In this document: positions 58,797-64,000 of the stretch, in pieces | How the letters are laid out: each line of letters opens with the position of its first letter | Numbering within the stretch: the first letter of the stretch is position 1 | Origin: Dryas octopetala | Taxonomy: Eukaryota; Streptophyta; Magnoliopsida; Rosales; Rosaceae | NCBI GenBank assembly: GCA_963921425.1 | Contig: OY992835.1 | Location: forward strand, 12,586,001-12,650,000 | Reading direction: 5' to 3' | Length of the DNA stretch: 64,000 bases | Notes under the pieces: generated by a model | What the model was told of the DNA's origin: nothing | Databases searched by the model: none | Seen by the model: only the letters and a program-made list of their open reading frames with translations | Made by a program: the position numbers and the translations under genes

Positions 58797-59451
58797 CTTT
58801 GGAAGGAGATCCAAACTCTATGCATGCTTAGACACCACCTTGATTGATATCGATCAGCATATAGTGATGGATCATAGTCCTGCATATAATTCAAATTTCT
58901 TTAAAAAAAAAATTAATTAGCTAGTGTGCCAAAGTGCTAATAGTTAAGAGAATGGGATGTGATAATTTGTAAGTGATTATATATTTAAAAAAAAATCTCA
59001 AATAATTTTTAATTTTTTTATTTTTAGTTGTCAATTAAAAGGTGATTTTACCAAAAAAAAAACAAGAAGATATTTTGCTTTTTTTTTTTTTTCCTCAAAA
59101 TGATTTCTTTCATCACTTCTAAAATTTTCAACTATGACAAATGACTGAGAGGGTAAAAAAAAGGTGGGGATAAAATAGTGGGAGGGAGAGAAAGAAAAAC
59201 AAACATGCAATCAATTGGTCTTTTTTCAGACCAAAAAACATCAATTGGTCTTTTTTCTTTCTCTTTTTTGTTTTACAAATCAATCAAATTGAACCACACA
59301 TATCATAAGCTTTTTGCATAAGGAAATTGAATGGATAAATATTTACCTTATAGTCATTGCTGCAAGAAACAACCTCCACTCCACCAGATATTTTCTTGAC
59401 TTCAAGTGCCTTTCGCGCGTGGAAAATCCTAGATCCATTAAATCTATCAGG
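58797..59451 (-). CDS. Two candidate orphan exons, unknown product
   Basis: On the minus strand 59451-59347 reads open for 35 codons (PDRFNGSRIFHARKALEVKK.., ending SNDYK) between an AG acceptor and AAG|GTAAAT. Then 58879-58797 reads open for 27 codons (DYDPSLYADRYQSRWCLSMH.., ending in two extra bases) between TATGCAG| and AG|GTAAGC. The phases join without a stop across a 467-bp intron. I do not recognise the family. No further exon could be found in either direction, so this is either a gene remnant or a chance open pair. A start codon is not identified; an ATG at 59438 is in a different frame and stops within exon 2. Confidence 0.25.
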
Positions 59452-59504
59452 CTATTTTAGATTTTGTCTATGGTTGTTGATATTAGAGCTGAAACCAAAT
59501 TTGT

Positions 59505-60720
59505 AGAAGAAAATTTGACAATTTTATGCAGATTAGGGTTTCGGGCGGCGGCGCTAATGAGGGTTAAGGAAGTAAGATATAAAAAGATACAAACGAAAAT
59601 TCTAGAAAAAGAGAGCTCACGAGAAAGATTTTTGAGTTATTACATTCAATAATAACAACACATTATTTTATGCGGATTAGGGTTTTGGGCGGCGCGGTGC
59701 TAGTGAGAGTTGAGGAAGAAGAAATAAAAGATATGAGAGTAAATTATAGAAAAAGAGAGCAAGAAAAAGATTTTTGAGTTATTAAACTTCATAAAAATAA
59801 TTTATTTTAATTACTTTATACATGTTAGGGTTCCGGCGGTAGTACTAGCGAACATTGAGAAAGTTAGAAATAAAAAGATATAAACGAAAATTCTAGAAAA
59901 GAGAGCTAGAGAAAGATTTTTGAGTTATTAAATTTAATGATAATAATCATAAATTTTTTGTAATTATTGAATTCATTGTAAGGTGAAAAGAACAAATATT
60001 TGGAAAGATAGCGAGAAAAATTAAAAATGGAATAGTGTTTGGTAAGGGCGAAAAGAAAAATAACAAGAGAAAAAAATAGACGATCAATGACTACTATTAA
60101 CTTTTTTTTATTCGGGGGAGGGAGAATCGAACATGGGTGCGAGAGGAAAATTTTATATATAGTCATTCAAATTAGGCTATCATAACAACTACATGACTAC
60201 TATTAACTAGATTCTTTATTTTGAAGTTTTAAAAATTTGGAAGAAAAAAGAAGAAGATATTCTATTTTTTTCAAAATAATTTCTTCAATCACTTGTAAAT
60301 GATTTCTATTGTGATAGTAATTGATAGAGTAAAAGAAACGAAAGTGAAGTTGAGAGACAAAAAATGCAATCAATTTAGTGGAAAATCCTAGATACATCCT
60401 ATTACGTTATTTTAGATTTATTTATGGATCTGGTTACCAAAGGTGAAACTAAGCAATCATATTAAATTTGAGATCTAATAACGATTTTATGTGTATGGTT
60501 TCTGGCAGCAACGCTAACCACGAGAGTTGGGAAAAGTAAGAAAAAGGTTTCTAAGTTATTATTATTAATTAATTAAACAATTTTTAATATAATGAGGATT
60601 TTCTGTGGAATAGGGTTTTGGCCTTTTGGGTGGCAGAGCCATTGAGGATTAAAAAAGATAAAGTAAAGAAGAAAAATATATGAAAGAAAATTTTAGAAAA
60701 GAAACAGTAAGAAATAGGTT
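59505..60720. repeat. Ladder of diverged repeats carrying AAACCCTAA boxes
   Basis: About five units share the order GATTAGGGTTT(C/T)GGGCGGC, GCTAATGAGxGTTxAGGAAG, AAATAAAAAGATATxAACG, AAATTCTAGAAAAGAGAGC, GAAAGATTTTTGAGTTATTA. They lie at about 59530, 59675, 59822, 60490 and 60610, the first three spaced near 147 bp. On the minus strand each starts from CCGAAACCCTAATC, a telo-box motif common in plant 5' leaders. The phrase GTGGAAAATCCTAGAT, which lies in the candidate exon at 59420, recurs at 60378. The ladder therefore appears to be multiplied 5' flank of that orphan locus. Confidence 0.55.
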
Positions 60721-60780
60721 TTCTACTATAGGAGCCAATTTTGACACTCTAATTTTATGACCTACACTCCTTTTTTTGTG

Positions 60781-60783
<3 letters not shown>

Positions 60784-60826
<43 letters not shown>
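60784..60826. repeat. (GA)n microsatellite
   Basis: About 21 GA units, immediately left of the transposon at 60845. Confidence 0.9.
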
Positions 60827-60828
<2 letters not shown>

Positions 60829-60844
60829 GTAACTAGTTAAAAAT

Positions 60845-61347
60845 GAGTGCAGCTATTTGCACACCCTTTACTCCTACACACCTCATAAAACATTTTAAAT
60901 TTCACAATTTCTCAAAACACACCCATAAAATTCCAAATTACCCACACTAAAAAAAAAAAAAAAAAAACACACACACACACCCACAGCAACCCAGCCCGAC
61001 TCCACCCTTGTACACCCACAGCCAACCCACCCCTACACCCCATAGCCAACCCAGGCCGTCGCCGGAGTTCCTCTTCCCTTTCTCTCTCTCTCTCTTTCTC
61101 TTCCCCTCTCTTTCTCTTTCTCTTTCTCCTTCTCCTTCTCCTTCTCCTTCTCCTTCTCCTTCTCCTTCTCCTTCGATATTGGCATCAGGTGGGGCAGGGC
61201 AAGGCTAGGTGCGGAGGGGAGAGGTGAGGCTGGGCGCAGAGGGGAGGGGCGACACCAATCTGATTTGGAACAGAGAAGACCGCCGGTGACCTTGCCGGCG
61301 GCGGGGTGGCTGAGGGTGGCGTTGGGGTGAGGACAGAGAGGGATAGA

Positions 61348-61378
<31 letters not shown>

Positions 61379-61585
61379 GGGAGATAGGAGAGAGAATGGG
61401 AGGCGCCGGCGCCGGCGATGGTTGGGGTGGGTGTGCACTTGGAGGTGGTGAACTAGTGATGGCTGGATTGGGGTGTGCAATGAGGGTATAATGGTCATTT
61501 GAATTAGGGATTAGAATTGTAATTTAATAAATGAAGAAAAAATGTGTGCAAAAAGATAAAAAAGGGTGTGCAAATAGCAGCACTC
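60845..61585. mobile_element. 741-bp TIR element with perfect 8-bp target-site duplication
   Basis: The ends are GAGTGCAGCTATTTGCACAC.. and, reversed, GAGTGCTGCTATTTGCACAC.., matching 24 of 25. TTAAAAAT stands directly outside both ends (60837-60844 and 61586-61593). An 8-bp duplication suggests hAT. The interior is GC-rich and simple: CACACA and CT tracts, a (CTTCTC)n hexanucleotide at about 61124-61174 and GGCGCCGGCGCCGGCGATGG near 61401. Frames of 60-97 codons on both strands are low-complexity and not credible proteins. Confidence 0.8.
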
Positions 61586-61758
61586 TTAAAAATTCTCAAC
61601 AGAGACAGCAAGAGGGGGAGGCATTGAGTTTTTTTTTTTGGTTAAGGAGGCATTGAGAATTTTCAATCTCTGTTTGAAGAATTTGCGTTTCTTCCTTTTC
61701 ATTTTCATTTATGGGTTTCCGCCCAAGTCTAGAAATGTAGATTTGGAAATTTATTTAA

Positions 61759-62785
61759 GGCCAAATTACACGCATGTACCTCAAGTATACACCCTTGTTC
61801 ACTGAGTACCCCAATAAAAAAAAGTTGCTTAGAGGTACCTCAACTACTGATTTTGCACACACAGGTACCTCCGTCAACTATTCCGTCAGAGAAGCCGTTA
61901 ATTGCCTACGTGACACACTGACATACCTTTAAAAAAATGTCACGTGGACAAAAAAATAATAAAAAATCAAATAAACTTTAAAAAATGAAATAATTATTTA
62001 AAAAATGAAGTAATTTTAAAAACAAAAAAAATTAAAAAAAACAAAAACAAAAAATCCAAACACTCACCCGGCCACCCACCTTCCTCCCTTCGCCTCCCAC
62101 CCCTCCCTCCGAGACCCACCCAACCCAGCCACCCACCCCTCTGACCACAGCCACCCTGCCACCGACCTCAGCCACCACGCCGCCGACCCACCCGGCCACC
62201 CACCCCCTCTCTCTCCCTACCCATCTTTTCTCTCTCTCTATCCCCGCCCCTCACTTTCTCTCTCTACCTCGCTCTCTCTCTCTCTCTCTCTCCCCAAAAC
62301 CCCAGCCCCGCCCTGAGCTCCACCCTCGTTCAGATTTGAGAGAGAGAGAGAGAGAGAAAGAGAAACAGAGTGAGAGAGAGAAAGTGACAGAAACAAAGAG
62401 ATGAAGCTAGTGGCCAGAGAGGGGAGGGAGGTAGGAGGTAGGGAGGCTGGGGTCGGAGGGGTGGGTGGCTAGGTTGGGTGGGTCTCGGAGGGAGGAGGGT
62501 GGGTGGCCGGGTGAGTGTTTGGATGTTTTGTTTATTTTTTTTTTAAAATAATTATTTCATTTTTTAAAGTTTATTTCATTTTTTATTATTTTTTATCCAC
62601 GTGGCATTTTTTTAAAGGTATGTCAGTGTGCCACATAGGCAATTAACGGCTTCCCTGACGGAATAGTTGACGGAGGTATCTGTGTGTGCAAAATCAGTAG
62701 TTGAGGTATCTCTAAGAAACTTTTTTTTATTGGGGTACTCAAGTGAACAAGGGTGTATAATTGAAATACCTGCGTGTAATTTGCC
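61759..62785. mobile_element. Giant fold-back element (family F, copy 2) with perfect 10-bp target-site duplication
   Basis: ATTTATTTAA flanks the element at 61749-61758 and 62786-62795. The arms mirror each other almost end to end: GGCCAAATTACACGCATGTA against TGCGTGTAATTTGCC, GCCGTTAATTGCCTACGTG against CACATAGGCAATTAACGGC, and CACTCACCCGGCCACCCACC against GGTGGGTGGCCGGGTGAGTG. The arms are about 450-500 bp. End sequences match family F copy 1 (21759-22766). The 10-bp duplication fits a Mutator-like non-autonomous element. The GC-rich simple tracts near the centre are non-coding. Confidence 0.85.
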
Positions 62786-62795
62786 ATTTATTTAA

Positions 62796-63284
62796 TTAAA
62801 AGATTGGAAATTCATTTAAGGATAAGTTTGGAAATTCATTTAATTAAAAGATTAGTTAAATATAAAAAATAAGGAAGAAGTGTAGATGGATAAAATTGGA
62901 GTGCAAAAATCACCTCCCTTATTAATAATTTAAAAATAATTAGTTGTTTTCCAATTTGTAGTTTCAACTTTCAATTGGTAAGGAGTCAAAATATTTACAT
63001 TATTTTGCTTAAAAAATTAAATACATTTGTTTAAAAGTCCTTTAATTCACAAAAAAAAAAAAAAAAAAGAGTGGCAACGAGTCATGCCTAATGAGGACCT
63101 ATTTTGTGCTCGTGCATCTTCTTAGTCCCCTTCTCCTCTGTCTCTCTCCTTATAACGGGTAATGCTTCCATTCCAAAAAGTTGTTGCTTAAAAGTTAAAA
63201 ACAAGTACTACAAATTACACAGAAATTTTCAAGGTGCTTTGGGTTAGTTTAACTCAACCTGTTTTGTTAGGCCTTCCACTATGC
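62796..63284. other. Intergenic DNA, no gene seen
   Basis: TTGGAAATTCATTTAA is repeated at 62805 and 62828. A poly-A run lies at 63051-63068. No coding sequence. Confidence 0.4.
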
Positions 63285-63440
63285 TGCCGGATTGTGTGAC
63301 CCAAAACCCATTTTGGGCCACAAATGGGTCACACCCTAACACTATGGGCCGGAATGTGTGACCCAAAAGAGGGTGTAACCCAAAGTGTAACCCAAATATG
63401 TGTTTCAGTGTGACCCAAAATGTGGTGTGACCCAAAACAA
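63285..63440. repeat. Short tandem motif GTGTGACCCAAA
   Basis: GTGTGACCCAAA or close variants (GTGTAACCCAAA, GGTCACACC on the other strand) appear about seven times in 150 bp at irregular spacing. The minus-strand reading frame through it is a by-product of the repeat. Confidence 0.65.
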
Positions 63441-63470
63441 CTTTAAGCCCACGTGAAGGAGAGAGAAACC

Positions 63471-64000
63471 TGTCACGCCCCGAAACCCAGGTACGTAACA
63501 GAGGCACCTATCTTGAGAATACCAGAGACTACAACAACCAATCCCCCGGTGTTATAATCCCAAATATCCACAAAATAGGTTAAGCCTTTTGGTTTAGTAA
63601 AAATGGGTTGGATCAGAGTGCTTGAGTTTGCAGCGGAAAATTTATTCAGAAATAGTTAATTCATAATTAAACCAACCCTCGAAGCTACTATTGTTTAGAG
63701 TAACTTCAAAGAAACTGTTTTTATAGACTCGATAATTTAAAAGTAGACAACCCAAGGACTCAGTGTATATACATGATATGACCAAGGGTAAATAAAGATA
63801 ATAAAAGGTCACCAAAGACCTGCCCAAGGAAATATACTGACTAAACAGGAACACAGGAGTTGACAAGCTCGAGACCGCACCACCACCCCTCAATCGAGGC
63901 CGTCAAAGTCCACACGCGCAGCACCTGAGAGGGAGAAAAACAACAATGTAGGGGTGAGCATCACATACGTTCATTGCTCCCCCTCAGGGAACTCCCTGCT
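63471..64000 (+). mobile_element. Probable LTR start, cut by window edge
   Basis: TGTCACGCCCCGAAACCCAG begins with the TG expected of an LTR and follows a purine-rich GAAGGAGAGAGAAA tract. The TGTCACG-CCCGAA-type start is familiar from plant LTR retrotransposons, as is the GTAGGGGTGAGCATCAC stretch at 63950. No protein domain is visible before the edge, so the class is not established. Confidence 0.35.

Overview
This is nuclear DNA of a flowering plant, most likely a woody eudicot. The genes have many short exons with GT-AG introns in AT-rich DNA, and the families are plant ones: a CBL-interacting protein kinase, an NRAMP1/6-type metal transporter, a lignin-type cinnamoyl-CoA reductase and a PDS5 cohesin-associated protein with a C-terminal Tudor domain. 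Many small non-autonomous transposons, several with readable target-site duplications, fill the space between genes. I cannot name the species from sequence alone. No bacterial genes, CRISPR arrays, rRNA genes or convincing tRNA genes were seen.

Layout: (1) 1-917 (+) is the 3' two thirds of an intronless CIPK gene cut by the window edge. (2) 1-14.8 kb is gene-poor. It holds a MULE-like element with a 9-bp target duplication, a fold-back element, several MITEs, and an old segmental duplication (about 3.7-4.85 kb against 8.5-12.3 kb) whose second copy was interrupted by a 1.75-kb element. (3) 14.8-20.75 kb (+) is a complete NRAMP gene: 13 coding exons, 545 aa, and a 5' leader with two tiny upstream ORFs. 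(4) 20.8-25.5 kb is intergenic, with a 1-kb fold-back element and a perfect 32-bp-arm hairpin. (5) 25.5-30.16 kb (-) is a complete cinnamoyl-CoA reductase gene (5 exons, 342 aa) with a 36-unit TC repeat next to its ATG, a TATA box and an AC-I lignin promoter element. (6) 30.4-43.2 kb is a shuffled area behind that promoter: a 2-kb tandem duplication (with a partial third copy), a dated hAT MITE insertion, a second segmental duplication, a broken Copia reverse transcriptase fragment, a lone CCR exon-3 fragment, and a TRIM-like element joined to it. (7) 43.2-54.64 kb (-) is a complete PDS5-like gene (13 exons, 920 aa) whose introns hold two related antisense retroposed tails, a U2 snRNA 5' fragment and a long AG repeat. 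(8) 54.64-64 kb has no complete gene. It holds an inverted, broken copy of PDS5 exon 6, a long hairpin, two orphan candidate exons, a ladder of diverged repeats with AAACCCTAA boxes, two more inverted-repeat transposons with perfect 8- and 10-bp target duplications, and what looks like the start of an LTR at the right edge.

The genes do not form a pathway. They act in calcium signalling (CIPK), Mn/Fe transport (NRAMP), monolignol synthesis (CCR) and chromosome cohesion/chromatin (PDS5). The most unusual content is structural: gene fragments duplicated near their parents, and transposon insertions whose empty sites are preserved in neighbouring duplicate copies, which lets the order of events be read from one window. 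Exon coordinates below were worked out by hand from reading frame and GT-AG sites and all phases close, but no alignment was run.
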